A DNA stretch of 64,000 bases from a virus, in the IMG/VR virus record IMGVR_UViG_3300034073_003542, positions 124,001-188,000 of that record. One strand, given 5' to 3'. Shown here in pieces: positions 1-8,333 of the stretch. How positions within the stretch are numbered: position 1 is the stretch's first letter; each line of letters opens with the position of its first letter. Below the pieces are notes generated by a model that was not told the DNA's origin, made no database searches, and saw nothing but the letters and a program-made list of their open reading frames with translations. The position numbers were made by a program, and so were the translations under genes.

Positions 1-749
1 ATGTCTTTTGGAAATCTTGTTGGGATTGTGTCTATGGGCTTTAATAGTTTTTCGTTTTTACCAAAAGCCAGAGCTACTTTCTTATAAAGATTGTATCGAT
101 TTGATGCCCATGCAGCAAGATGAATAAGTTTAATTTTATTTACATCGTCAAACATAACTCGCTCAAGCATTTCGGCAAAATTTATAACATATGTTGGGCT
201 ATTAATCACTTTTCTATAACACTCTATAATTTCACCTTTATCTAATTCATCTAATAGCCATTTTATCCACGGAGATCCACTTCCATAAAGACCAGAAGTT
301 CTAACTACAATACCATTTGAAGCATCGTTTGTTGTGATTTCTCCCAACATCTTACTAATTCCATAAAAAGTTTTGGGGTTCGCTTGACTCTTTTCTGTAT
401 AAATTCCTCCTTCATCACCAGAAAAAACATAGTCTGTTGATATATAAATAAATTTTATGTCACTAATAATTGTTTCAAGAATTGTTTTGGGTGCTTCTGT
501 ATTTATTTGTGTGGCTAATTCTTTATTTTGTTCACATAAATTAATATCTTTTATACCAGCAGCATAAATTATATGTGAATAATAGGGTTTATTTTTAGAG
601 CTAAAATATTTTCTTACATCCACATCATTGGTTAAATCAAGGTCTTTTCTTCCTATAATATGTGTGGTATACTTTTGAGAAAAAAATTTGTAAAGATTAG
701 TCCCAACAAATCCGTTTCCCACTATCAATATTTGTTTTTGTGGGTGCAT
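1..749 (-). CDS. RmlD-like NAD(P)-dependent sugar reductase (partial)
   Basis: Open reading frame running off the left edge, so the C-terminus is missing; about 249 residues are present. The start is ATG at 749, sharing one base with the upstream stop (TAATG). The N-terminus has a Rossmann glycine motif (VGNGFVG, about residues 10-16), then IYISTDYVFSG and a YxxxK motif (YGISKMLGE), the catalytic Tyr/Lys pattern of short-chain dehydrogenases of the dTDP-4-dehydrorhamnose reductase type. It would act in nucleotide-sugar synthesis in the cytoplasm. It leads a glycosyltransferase cluster, which supports that role. The substrate cannot be told from sequence; an epimerase is the main alternative. 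Confidence 0.82.
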   Translation of the reverse strand, partial: MHPQKQILIVGNGFVGTNLYKFFSQKYTTHIIGRKDLDLTNDVDVRKYFSSKNKPYYSHIIYAAGIKDINLCEQNKELATQINTEAPKTILETIISDIKFIYISTDYVFSGDEGGIYTEKSQANPKTFYGISKMLGEITTNDASNGIVVRTSGLYGSGSPWIKWLLDELDKGEIIECYRKVINSPTYVINFAEMLERVMFDDVNKIKLIHLAAWASNRYNLYKKVALAFGKNEKLLKPIDTIPTRFPKD

Positions 750-1552
750 TATGTTTCTGTTTCTTGTGCCGCTTTTTTAATTCGATTAATCCAATAGCTT
801 TGACTAGTTATAGATAATTGATAAGTTTTACCAATAGTGATATTATACAAATCTTCCATATGTTGTTTATCTCTTAGTTCATCAATATCGTTTATAATAA
901 TAATAGGCAATTTTTCATACATTTCATAAATTTTGTAGTCGCCTATCTTTACAGTAATTGGAATCCTGCCAGCATACAGAGTTTCCCATAGACGATGCGT
1001 GTCAACCCCGTTTCCCGCTGGACACAGGTTCATTTTATATTTCTTGACCTCTGACACCCACTCTTTAATGGAAAGCGTAGGGGATTCGCAAACGATATGA
1101 GAGCAATTAGAAGCAATATTCCAAACCTTGTTTCTGTGTTCAGTATTTGTTTTGATGTTAAAGTTACAGTAAATAAATTCACTAATTGATTCTGGCTGCA
1201 TATAATTTAAACAGTCCATTTTTTCTTGTACGCGATTTCCCCAGCCAACTCCGTGTCCGTTTCTTATGCACTCGTCACGGTTTTCAATTCCTATTGGAAT
1301 TGGCTCTATGATTGGATTTTTAGATACTGCGTTTTGACAAAACCATTTTGTAATATTTTTGGGCGCTAAATCTAGAATATGATCAGTGATCGGATAATCA
1401 GAGTTACCTGTAATTAAAATAACATCATGATCAAGCAAGCTTATTTGTCCAAAATCTTCTTGTAAAAAATCAGTTTTACAAAACCACACCTTATCTCCAT
1501 CATGAAGATTGGCGAAATTATTAAGTTGTATAAAATCAAGATTTCTGTTCAT
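749..1552 (-). CDS. exostosin-like glycosyltransferase
   Basis: 267 residues. The C-terminal half carries CPAGNGVDTHRLWETLYAG followed by IPITV, the pattern seen in exostosin-type (GT47-like) and phage or bacterial glycosyltransferases, where it forms part of the nucleotide-sugar site. The start at 1552 has GGAAG upstream; an in-frame ATG at 1570 also exists but lies deeper in the preceding gene. It overlaps the DUF6165-like gene by 17 nt and is coupled to the RmlD-like gene. It probably adds a sugar to a phage or host glycan; donor and acceptor are unknown. Confidence 0.68.
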   Translation of the reverse strand: MNRNLDFIQLNNFANLHDGDKVWFCKTDFLQEDFGQISLLDHDVILITGNSDYPITDHILDLAPKNITKWFCQNAVSKNPIIEPIPIGIENRDECIRNGHGVGWGNRVQEKMDCLNYMQPESISEFIYCNFNIKTNTEHRNKVWNIASNCSHIVCESPTLSIKEWVSEVKKYKMNLCPAGNGVDTHRLWETLYAGRIPITVKIGDYKIYEMYEKLPIIIINDIDELRDKQHMEDLYNITIGKTYQLSITSQSYWINRIKKAAQETET

Positions 1553-1916
1553 AAGATTTTTCTTCCACAAAGTCTGATCCAGTTAAGTCGTTAAGCTTAC
1601 GTTTTAGTTCAGCTCTCTTATCATTAAATGTATATACATCACGAGCAAGCTGGATAAACTCGTCATCAAATTCTTTTAATCTTTCTTTGACACGAATTTT
1701 GTCTTCAGTTTCCCACAAAATATGATTTACTTCACTTAACGTCACATAATATTGAATAATTTCTGGACGCACCATCCAAATCGAACAAATCTCATATAAA
1801 TAATGATATTCTTTTTTAACATTAGCTAGTTTTTGTGGATCTTTTACTTTATCTAATTTAATACTTAGAATGTTCAATTTATCCAAAATCTCGCCGCTAG
1901 AAACCTCGATCTGCAT
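1536..1916 (-). CDS. DUF6165-like protein of glycan clusters
   Basis: 126 residues. The N-terminal VSSGEILDKLNILSIKL, then KLANVKKEYHYL, matches a small helical family (DUF6165) usually found beside glycosyltransferases in capsule or LPS loci; its biochemical role is not established. It is mostly alpha-helical with many charged residues. ATG at 1916 shares a base with the stop of the gene upstream (TAATG) and has GGAAG four bases before it. The location inside a sugar cluster fits the family. Confidence 0.6.
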   Translation of the reverse strand: MQIEVSSGEILDKLNILSIKLDKVKDPQKLANVKKEYHYLYEICSIWMVRPEIIQYYVTLSEVNHILWETEDKIRVKERLKEFDDEFIQLARDVYTFNDKRAELKRKLNDLTGSDFVEEKSYEQKS

Positions 1917-2590
1917 TATACTTCCTCCCAAATTTTGGTTGTTGTCATGTCGCTATAAGGCAATAGATGTTTATTTTTGTGATAGAATAGCTTTCCAGAA
2001 GTAGGAATTCTTTCTACAAGATGTTTAAATGATGAATTGACGCAATGAATCTCACTAGCATTCTGTATAATAAGTCCATAATTAAAAAAGTCAACACTAG
2101 GAACAGTGTAAATAGTTTTTATGTTTGGAGTAATTTTAGAGTAATCGATACCATCAATACCAAGAGAACTTGCGCTATGAATAAATGCGTAAGGCTCGTT
2201 ATTATTAACAAAATATTTGTATGTTTTATATTCTGAAGTATAATCCCTGCGATAATAAAATAGATCTCTATCAAGTGTTTCCATAGGAATGTTTGTTCCA
2301 TTAAGATAGAAATTTCTGTCCCATAAACAATTAGCTATTTTTTGACCTCCTACAGCAAAACCTAATCTATATCCTCCCATATTAGATATCTTAATAAAGT
2401 TTTCTGCGTCTTTATCATCTTCAACCCCAATAATATTGATTCTTGGATCATCTCTATACATAAATATTACATTTTTTAGATTTTTATGTTTACATATCAG
2501 ATATGATTCCCCGTGTTTCTCAGTTAGGTGTCTAACTAGTGCATTACAAATAATGTGATCACCTAATCCTAGGTGGTGATAAATAATCAA
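1916..2590 (-). CDS. GT9-like (heptosyltransferase-like) protein
   Basis: 224 residues. The start HHLGLGDHIICNALVRHL resembles the G-x-GD-x(3)-NALVR opening of ADP-heptose:LPS heptosyltransferases and related GT-B proteins, where the GD loop sits near the acceptor. The later segment FIHSASSLGIDGID could be the donor-binding region. It is short for GT9 (normally above 300 residues), so it may be a minimal or degraded member. It sits between two GT-A genes and the DUF6165-like gene. Function beyond glycan-linked is inference. Confidence 0.55.
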   Translation of the reverse strand: MIIYHHLGLGDHIICNALVRHLTEKHGESYLICKHKNLKNVIFMYRDDPRINIIGVEDDKDAENFIKISNMGGYRLGFAVGGQKIANCLWDRNFYLNGTNIPMETLDRDLFYYRRDYTSEYKTYKYFVNNNEPYAFIHSASSLGIDGIDYSKITPNIKTIYTVPSVDFFNYGLIIQNASEIHCVNSSFKHLVERIPTSGKLFYHKNKHLLPYSDMTTTKIWEEV

Positions 2591-2600
2591 TTTAGTTATC

Positions 2601-3218
2601 CTATTTGATATAGTTAATAAGCTTCTCTGGACAATACATTATACTTGCATCTGGCACTTTTGTCAATATAGACCTACAAAACAACCCATCTTCGCCCGAC
2701 GAACTATCTTTGTACCATAGGTTACTTTTTTTAATTGTATCAAGTTTGATAGATATTGGACCGTGACACATATTCTCTTCGAGCGGACATTGTAGATTTG
2801 TACTATTGTATCTGGCTTTTTTTGTTATTTTGTGTACAGTAATTTTTTCCATATCAATATTATTAAATTTTTGTGAACCACTATTATAACTATGTATCAT
2901 CATATCAACACTGAAGTTATTAAAAATATGTTTAACTATTTCGCATTTTTGTGGATGTACTTCATCATCAATATCACAAAAACATAATATCCCTTCCTTA
3001 CACTCTTTTATTAATTCATTTCTAGCATTTCCAGCAGATAGTCTATTTGCAAATATCATTAAGTCTGGCCCGCGTAAAATATCTACATAGGGGCTTGATA
3101 TATCGCTGACTACTATAAAAATTCTGTCTGGTCTAACTGTTTGATTTTTAATAGAAGATAAACACCTATGTATATGGTGTGCATCAACGCTATAGCTAGT
3201 GATGCCAAAGTTAATCAT
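2601..3218 (-). CDS. GT-A family 2-like glycosyltransferase
   Basis: 205 residues. It has the GT2 layout: an N-terminal beta strand (FGITSYSVD), SSIKNQTVRPDRIFIV, the AGNARNELIKE segment that contacts the nucleotide, then a CFCDIDDEVHPQK acid motif corresponding to DxD. It is probably a cytoplasmic sugar transferase. It is a clear paralogue of the next gene (3215-3844), sharing the DxDD-x-HPQK block, and overlaps its start by 4 nt (ATGA). The pair looks like a tandem duplication that diverged. Confidence 0.72.
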   Translation of the reverse strand: MINFGITSYSVDAHHIHRCLSSIKNQTVRPDRIFIVVSDISSPYVDILRGPDLMIFANRLSAGNARNELIKECKEGILCFCDIDDEVHPQKCEIVKHIFNNFSVDMMIHSYNSGSQKFNNIDMEKITVHKITKKARYNSTNLQCPLEENMCHGPISIKLDTIKKSNLWYKDSSSGEDGLFCRSILTKVPDASIMYCPEKLINYIK

Positions 3219-3844
3219 TGTCGATATAAAATTAGTGGAAAATCTGCAAATATTCCTTTATAATTTCCTTTTACTAAAGATTGACAAAATAAGCTATCTT
3301 CTGATCTTTCTCTAGATTTGTCTTCGTCAAATTTAATTATGTTAAATATGTTGCGTTTAACTGCTATATGAGCATGATGTATTTTTTTGTCTCTACATTT
3401 TACATTAGTGCTATGTTTTCTTCCTGTTGGCAATTCTATATCTGTAAATGTGTTTATTTTATTTATATCGGTTAGATTTAGAGACGGATATTTATTTGAT
3501 TTGAATTTGTTGTAAGAGTGTAGCATATAGTCATAATCACCCAATATTTTCTTAGTTGTCTCTATTTTTTGTGGATGTGGAATATCGTCAACATCGAAAA
3601 ACACAATTACTTCATTCTGAGCTAACTCTGCTCCTTTATTTCTTGCCCACGCGGCATTTTGTCTGTGTTTATTGTAATGTATAAGAAATTTTGGAAGGGT
3701 CGTATTGATATCCAGATGAGTTGCTTCGCTACATACGATTAAAGTTTCATCTGGTAACTGAGTTTGTCCCTCAAATAAAGGCAAGAGAGAATGTAAATAG
3801 TGATGATCACCACTATAACACGTAATACATAAAGTTATTTTCAT
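3215..3844 (-). CDS. GT-A family 2-like glycosyltransferase (paralogue)
   Basis: 209 residues. The N-terminal ITLCITCYSGDHHYLHSLL, PLFEGQTQLPDETLIV, AAWARNKGAELAQ and VIVFFDVDDIPHPQK are the successive blocks of a GT2 fold; DVDD is the metal/nucleotide acid motif. It ends with ERSEDSLFCQSL, matching SGEDGLFCRSIL in its neighbour, the likely catalytic-base region. The two genes are coupled by ATGA. A 48 bp gap separates it from the gene upstream, with no promoter seen, so it probably belongs to the transcript starting near 5400. Confidence 0.72.
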   Translation of the reverse strand: MKITLCITCYSGDHHYLHSLLPLFEGQTQLPDETLIVCSEATHLDINTTLPKFLIHYNKHRQNAAWARNKGAELAQNEVIVFFDVDDIPHPQKIETTKKILGDYDYMLHSYNKFKSNKYPSLNLTDINKINTFTDIELPTGRKHSTNVKCRDKKIHHAHIAVKRNIFNIIKFDEDKSRERSEDSLFCQSLVKGNYKGIFADFPLILYRQ

Positions 3845-3892
3845 TAGTTTTACCCTGGTATTTTGATAATACTCAGGATAATTTACACCTTT

Positions 3893-4171
3893 TTAATAGC
3901 TTTTATATTTTTCCTCTAATTCTTTTAAAGCCTCCATTACAGATAATTTCTGCATATCTGTATACACCTGATAGCTCTTAAGATTGTTCTTCATTCCTTC
4001 CAAAAAATAAATTGATGTTGTTATATCTTTGTTTTTTTGTTCTTCAAAATATCTTGTTATTGGATTACTAATACATTTTGTGTTGTTTAGGTGGCTTTTT
4101 AAGATGATGATCAGGTCACATATTCTTGTTTCTGGTGTTTTATGACTTATTTTCCATAAATGATCACTCAT
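3893..4171 (-). CDS. hypothetical protein, 92 aa
   Basis: I do not recognise this protein. It is predicted helical and charged, with no membrane segment in the chosen frame. The start ATG at 4171 sits inside the last codons of the GT-like gene (8 nt overlap), the tight coupling usual here; a longer in-frame version from 4237 would read 74 nt through that gene and is unlikely. It lies between glycosyltransferases and may be an accessory of that cluster, but this is context only. Confidence 0.5.
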   Translation of the reverse strand: MSDHLWKISHKTPETRICDLIIILKSHLNNTKCISNPITRYFEEQKNKDITTSIYFLEGMKNNLKSYQVYTDMQKLSVMEALKELEEKYKSY

Positions 4172-4829
4172 TGTCAGGTATATATAAATAATGTTGTGGA
4201 TGACGTATATCATATTCGTCAAATACTTCGCCCACAAATCCTCTGTTTACCCTTTTTGTAGGAAATGGCTTTTTTTCAAAAAATGGATCATGAACTACTT
4301 TGTCGTTACCTATAATGGGATAAAGTACTTGCGAGAAAAAATCATAGTCTGTTCCATATTTATCTTGTTTATTAAAACCATTTAATAATTTCTTCATATC
4401 GTATAAGTAATTTTTACGATACCCCCACATTCCCCCAAGAATAGGGAATCCATGATAAGGATGATCACGCATAATATGAAAAGATTTATCGGTATTGAGC
4501 CATTCGTCAACAGCCGCCTTTTCTCTTAAAGATAAGCGACTATCGGTATCTCGAAATATAGAAATATCGATATTGGGGTAATATGATGTTTCAAATCTCC
4601 AAAACATTCCTCGCCAATCAGCAGGACCGCTCTTAATATAAAGATACGTATTTGGAAGAGAAGATAGGGTCTCTAATATATCGTCTGGAACATCTGACGC
4701 TACATGATAATGACACTCCCAATCTGGATAAAGATCAAGAGCTATTTCAGCGTTACGAATAGCCCCAACGGTATATTTTGGATTACTTCCCCATAAACTA
4801 AAACTAATTACTTTAAGTTGTTCTGGCAT
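4164..4829 (-). CDS. glycosyltransferase-like protein with DxD motif
   Basis: 221 residues. ISFSLWGSNPKYTVGAIRNAEIA, WRGMFWRFE, ISIFRDTDSRLSLREK (DxD at about residue 115) and HIMRDHPYHGFPILGGMWG follow the pattern of virus- and bacterium-encoded small glycosyltransferases that act on nucleotide sugars through a DxD-bound metal. ATG at 4829 shares a base with the stop of the macro-domain gene. It is downstream of the 5403-5431 promoter. The acceptor is unknown. Confidence 0.62.
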   Translation of the reverse strand: MPEQLKVISFSLWGSNPKYTVGAIRNAEIALDLYPDWECHYHVASDVPDDILETLSSLPNTYLYIKSGPADWRGMFWRFETSYYPNIDISIFRDTDSRLSLREKAAVDEWLNTDKSFHIMRDHPYHGFPILGGMWGYRKNYLYDMKKLLNGFNKQDKYGTDYDFFSQVLYPIIGNDKVVHDPFFEKKPFPTKRVNRGFVGEVFDEYDIRHPQHYLYIPDNE

Positions 4830-5365
4830 TATACTCTTTGTGTTCTATTTTTAGCAGGAGAATAATTGTAGATGACTACTGGTATATTCTTCCAGATATC
4901 ATCAATAAGGTCAGAAATGAAGGCCCAGTCGCCGCCTGCGAGTTGACTACCGAATTTATTGCAGTGCAGTTCTACTTTATCAAATCCACTATTCTTGATA
5001 TAATTGCGAACATTAACCATACAATTGACTAATGCTTCGTAGTTTAGTGGGCGAGGATTGGTTTTTGGATTAATGATTCCATTTTGGGCGACCATATTCG
5101 CAAAAATTAAACGGTGGTTATGAAGGGGACTTTTAACTGTCTCTACATATTGTACATAACCTAGAGGTGGTTTTGTAAGCAAATCAAAGTTTGCTGCCAC
5201 TTCTGGAAATGCGTTACGAACAGCTAGAGCAAATCCACTACCAAATCCTCTAACGTTATTACAAACGTGTGGAATGATTACAGAACTACCCAAATTACCG
5301 CTTAAAACAAGCTTTTTTGCTGTGCTGAAAATTTCGCTATTAACAACACGTACATATGGATTCAT
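4829..5365 (-). CDS. macro-domain (ADP-ribose-binding) protein
   Basis: 178 residues. SSVIIPHVCNNVRGFGSGFALAV is a macro-domain binding loop (IPHxxNxxGxxGxGxA), and the C-terminal LHCNKFGSQLAGGDWAFI has the GxxxAGGDW ending typical of phage and bacterial macro domains. Relatives remove or bind ADP-ribose, or hydrolyse ADP-ribose-1-phosphate made during tRNA splicing or repair. It is the first gene after the 5403-5431 promoter; GGAGAAATATC precedes the ATG. Either countering host ADP-ribosylation or supporting RNA repair would fit; neither is shown. Confidence 0.82.
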   Translation of the reverse strand: MNPYVRVVNSEIFSTAKKLVLSGNLGSSVIIPHVCNNVRGFGSGFALAVRNAFPEVAANFDLLTKPPLGYVQYVETVKSPLHNHRLIFANMVAQNGIINPKTNPRPLNYEALVNCMVNVRNYIKNSGFDKVELHCNKFGSQLAGGDWAFISDLIDDIWKNIPVVIYNYSPAKNRTQRV

Positions 5366-5402
5366 GATATTTCTCCTTACTTAGAATGTCCTCACACCCT
5401 TC

Positions 5403-5431
5403 ATTATATCAGACGCAAGAGTACTTGTCAA
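5403..5431 (-). promoter_or_regulatory. sigma70-like promoter for macro-domain/glycan operon
   Basis: TTGACA at 5431-5426 and TATAAT at 5408-5403 with a 17 nt spacer, both perfect hexamers. It reads into the macro-domain gene and probably the whole left cluster to position 1. Confidence 0.85.
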
Positions 5432-5517
5432 GCACCAGACTACTGAGAGTCTAGTGTCTTACCCATATTTATATATAAGGTGAATGTATAATAGTGAATT
5501 ACTAAAATTATAAATAT

Positions 5518-5545
5518 TTGCGTTCCAAAATTTTGGGTGTATTAT
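5518..5545 (+). promoter_or_regulatory. candidate promoter of the prepilin gene with internal palindrome
   Basis: TTGCGT at 5518-5523 and TATTAT at 5540-5545, 16 nt apart, lie 46 nt before the prepilin ATG. The spacer holds a perfect 12-bp palindrome, CCAAAATTTTGG (5525-5536), which could be an operator. The boxes are weaker than those on the minus strand, so this is a proposal. Confidence 0.45.
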
Positions 5546-5591
5546 TAAGGTAGATTATAGCTAGTAATATATCCCACCTATGGAGAAAAAT

Positions 5592-6776
5592 ATGAATATC
5601 AAAACTCGCCGCTCTGCATTTACCCTTGTCGAACTTCTAGTTGTAATTGCTATTATTGGTTTATTAGTAGCAATTTTACTCCCAGCCCTTTCTTCTGCTA
5701 GAAATTCTGCTCAGGCAGCAGCAAGCGGATCAAATTTAAGCACATTTGGTCGTGGTTTCATGATTTTCTCCACAGAAGATAAGCGATCACGCATGAGTAG
5801 CGGCGCTTTTGATCATTTAAGAGATGGAGATGTTAGAAAAGTTGGATGGGTTGCTGATATTATTAGGATTAAGGTGTCAAATCCAGGTAAGGCGCTTGAT
5901 CCAGCTAATACTTATCAGGTAAATGAAAAGGTTGCCGACTATATTGGAGCTACCAATACAACTAAAGCTAATCCTGTTCGCTGGAATAATAAAACAGCAG
6001 ATGTTCATTTTGGTGGAGCTAATGGCCCCACAGATTTTGCTGGATCACCAACACAAGCACAAAAGAATAAATTATGGGAAGACGGATATAACACAAACTA
6101 TGCAACAACATGGCAGTTTAGTCGTGGCGATGTTGTTCCTGGGTCTGACGGAAAGATTAATTCTAATGGAGCTATGAATCCTGTAACATCTGATCCTTCT
6201 AAATGTCCTCTAGATGGTGACGGCCCATTAACAGAAAAGAAATTAACTGGTGGAGGAGTAAGTCGTGATAGAGTTGCTGTAATGGGTGCGGCTCGTCCAG
6301 GCGACGGTTCTGATGCTCTTGTTACTGATGCAATGTTTACCACCTTTAATAATTTCTTTGGAACAGATCAAACAATGATTACAACTGGAGGTATTTTAGT
6401 TGAATCATTTACTGATGGAATGAATTGTCCTTTTACTGATGTTACTCTTGGTGGTGGCACAGATCAAAAAATTCATGAAATTAATGATATTTTCCCTATT
6501 CATGGTTCTCGTAAAACAACTGTTGGAGCAAATACTCTTCTTACAGGAGGATATGCCCAAGTTTTATTTGCGGACGGTCACGTTGCCAAAATTGAGGATG
6601 TGGGCGGTTATCAAGATAATCCTGACAGTTGGCTAGGCCCATATAAAACTGGTGGTGTTCCAACAGCCTCTTCGTTTGAAATTAATAAGAGTGGCTATGA
6701 TGAAGTTAGAGAACTGATCTGGCTCCATCAAATAGGTAACTCGTCAGGTGGTGTTGGCGGAGGTTCTGTAGAGTAA
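5592..6776 (+). CDS. prepilin-type (type IV pilin/pseudopilin-like) protein
   Basis: 394 residues, one of only three plus-strand genes. After a short basic leader (MNIKTRRSA) comes FTLVELLVVIAIIGLLVAIL, the prepilin cleavage and methylation segment with Glu5, then a long extracytoplasmic part. The C-terminal region has VLFADGHVAKI near residue 326, a motif common in the many pilin-like proteins of Planctomycetes and Verrucomicrobia. A host prepilin peptidase (PilD) and an assembly machine would be needed. The start at 5592 is preferred over 5580 because GGAGAAAAAT lies just upstream. It has its own promoter region. It may have been acquired from the host; a phage surface or pilus-decoy role is speculation. 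Confidence 0.85.
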   Translation: MNIKTRRSAFTLVELLVVIAIIGLLVAILLPALSSARNSAQAAASGSNLSTFGRGFMIFSTEDKRSRMSSGAFDHLRDGDVRKVGWVADIIRIKVSNPGKALDPANTYQVNEKVADYIGATNTTKANPVRWNNKTADVHFGGANGPTDFAGSPTQAQKNKLWEDGYNTNYATTWQFSRGDVVPGSDGKINSNGAMNPVTSDPSKCPLDGDGPLTEKKLTGGGVSRDRVAVMGAARPGDGSDALVTDAMFTTFNNFFGTDQTMITTGGILVESFTDGMNCPFTDVTLGGGTDQKIHEINDIFPIHGSRKTTVGANTLLTGGYAQVLFADGHVAKIEDVGGYQDNPDSWLGPYKTGGVPTASSFEINKSGYDEVRELIWLHQIGNSSGGVGGGSVE

Positions 6777-6811
6777 TTTTATAAGGGACTTACAAAAATC
6801 CTTGACTACTC

Positions 6812-7060
6812 TTATTTAACCTTTGTCCACTTGGGCGTGGGTAACGGACACTCCTGATCTCTCCACGCAAGTTTATTCATAAGAATTTCTTTGTCGTTAA
6901 TGTTACAGCCGCAATGGTCGCATCGCTCTAGTTGAGCATCATAATATTCGCAGCTTTTGCAAATAGCTAGACGTTGTAAGATTAATTCTTTGGAGCTTTT
7001 TGGTGAGCCATTTTTAATATGTGTCCAAAGAGCTTTTATAAATCTAAGTATTCTTTTCAT
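6812..7060 (-). CDS. small cysteine-rich (zinc) protein, 82 aa
   Basis: Contains CKSCEYYDAQLERCDHCGC, a four-to-five cysteine cluster probably binding zinc, and a later ECPLPTPKW. The N-terminus is basic (MKRILRFIKALW). Similar short Cys-cluster proteins (DUF6171-like) occur in phages. Its 3' end faces the prepilin gene 35 bp away with no clear terminator. It overlaps the gene upstream by 17 nt. Molecular role unknown. Confidence 0.6.
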   Translation of the reverse strand: MKRILRFIKALWTHIKNGSPKSSKELILQRLAICKSCEYYDAQLERCDHCGCNINDKEILMNKLAWRDQECPLPTPKWTKVK

Positions 7061-7328
7061 TTTCTTTCTTTCCTATTTTTTGAATTGTAGAATCAGCTCC
7101 AACTATCTCATACAGATCAACTTTATTGACTATCTCATTATCTTTAATCCAGCGTATTTCTCCGGTATTTAGACACACGCACATCCTTGTGCCACTTTTC
7201 TTAAAGTCTGTAGTTAATATATACCGTAAATGATTGGTTTTACAATCACACGAACATATAGAAACCTCAAAACTATCTCCTGGAGATAATTCTTCGAGAT
7301 AAAATTCACCTATGGCTTTATCGCTCAT
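7044..7328 (-). CDS. hypothetical protein, 94 aa
   Basis: I do not recognise it. It reads as a small beta-rich domain (GEFYLEELSPGDSFEVSICSC, then RMCVCLNTGEIRWI) with several cysteines, and ends in a basic tail. It may be an SH3-like or zinc-linked fold, but no catalytic motif is seen. It is overlapped at both ends by neighbouring small genes, so it is translated in the same unit. Confidence 0.5.
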   Translation of the reverse strand: MSDKAIGEFYLEELSPGDSFEVSICSCDCKTNHLRYILTTDFKKSGTRMCVCLNTGEIRWIKDNEIVNKVDLYEIVGADSTIQKIGKKENEKNT

Positions 7329-7518
7329 CTTCTTGCCATCTGCTAAAATACTCAGAATATTTTTCTTCTTCGTATTCTTGCTCTTTCTCCTTTTTATTTA
7401 GTTTATCAACTCGATGTTCTCTGTTGATATCTTTGATGAATTTTTTATCTTTGCGCTTTTTCCCATAATTATTCTTGCGGGAAAATGCTTTGCCTTCAAA
7501 CTCGTCGTTGTGTGACAT
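7318..7518 (-). CDS. highly charged small protein, 66 aa
   Basis: Almost entirely charged: a basic first half (GKAFSRKNNYGKKRKDKKF) and an acidic, glutamate-rich second half. Probably helical or disordered; it could bind nucleic acid, but nothing specific is visible. It overlaps the next gene by 11 nt and lies 2 nt after the protease gene. Confidence 0.5.
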   Translation of the reverse strand: MSHNDEFEGKAFSRKNNYGKKRKDKKFIKDINREHRVDKLNKKEKEQEYEEEKYSEYFSRWQEDER

Positions 7519-7520
7519 AA

Positions 7521-8270
7521 TTAGTCTTTTACCTTATTCTCCTCTATCCACTTAATATACGAACTCACCCTGGTGTGACCAGACTCTTTATTATAGCGTC
7601 TACGTGTCTTTGTGTCAATCGTTTCCGATACAAAACTATTTACACCAGCTAATTTGCCGTCGATAAATAAACCGCCCCCACTATCACCGCTCTGTATAAA
7701 AAATCCAAGCTCTTTTTGTTGGCGTGTCCCAACAGGAAACGGACAAAAAATCATTTCTGGTTTTGATCTATAGATATAGTTTAATCCAGCCCTCTTATTT
7801 CCGTCATTATATAGTTTTTCGTCATGAAATCTCCCAGTAAATCCATAGCCAGCAACTTCCACCTTCTTACCTGTTTCGTTGCGATCAGTAAATAGTTCTG
7901 GATATTTATCTAATTCAAAGCTTTTCTGAGAATATCCTAGAGCTAAATCTACAGTCGCAAATGTTTTTGAGTTATAGTCTTTATGTATAAACACTTTTTC
8001 TAAAAGAAACTTTTTGGTCCCATGAACCACAACACAAATTTCTCTGTCATCAACAACATGAGCAGCCGATAAAACGTGGTGATCGTCAATCATTATACAA
8101 GAACCACAATAAACTCCACCCTTGTCATCAGAAGCAATCAATAAACACACAAAAGGAAACTCGTTACCTTTTTCTATGTATTTTTCGTCTTTAGTATTTG
8201 GGTCAGTAACGCCCCCATAAGATATGGCTGTTAGAAATATAGCTAACAATAGTTGTTTTAAATATGTCAT
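7521..8270 (-). CDS. secreted trypsin-like serine protease
   Basis: 249 residues with a signal peptide (MTYLKQLLLAIFLTAISYGG) and the full S1 triad: His71 in LSAAHVV, Asp108 in TVDLALG, Ser197 in SGDSGGGLF. The region around CGSCIMIDD matches the segment before the catalytic His in chymotrypsin-fold enzymes. It should be exported to the periplasm or beyond. The neighbour at 8334-8711 is also exported. Secreted S1 proteases are unusual in phages; possible roles are host envelope remodelling, superinfection control or processing of phage surface proteins, all inference. Confidence 0.85.
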   Translation of the reverse strand: MTYLKQLLLAIFLTAISYGGVTDPNTKDEKYIEKGNEFPFVCLLIASDDKGGVYCGSCIMIDDHHVLSAAHVVDDREICVVVHGTKKFLLEKVFIHKDYNSKTFATVDLALGYSQKSFELDKYPELFTDRNETGKKVEVAGYGFTGRFHDEKLYNDGNKRAGLNYIYRSKPEMIFCPFPVGTRQQKELGFFIQSGDSGGGLFIDGKLAGVNSFVSETIDTKTRRRYNKESGHTRVSSYIKWIEENKVKD

Positions 8271-8333
8271 ATTATATATCCTCCAGATGAGAAATTAACA
8301 TATTCTTATACACCTATTGAATTATGTGGGGAA

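Noticed and set aside
2045-2236. Plus-strand frame of about 60 codons and others like it across the window
   Set aside because: They are antisense to clear minus-strand genes, lack a ribosome site and match no family.
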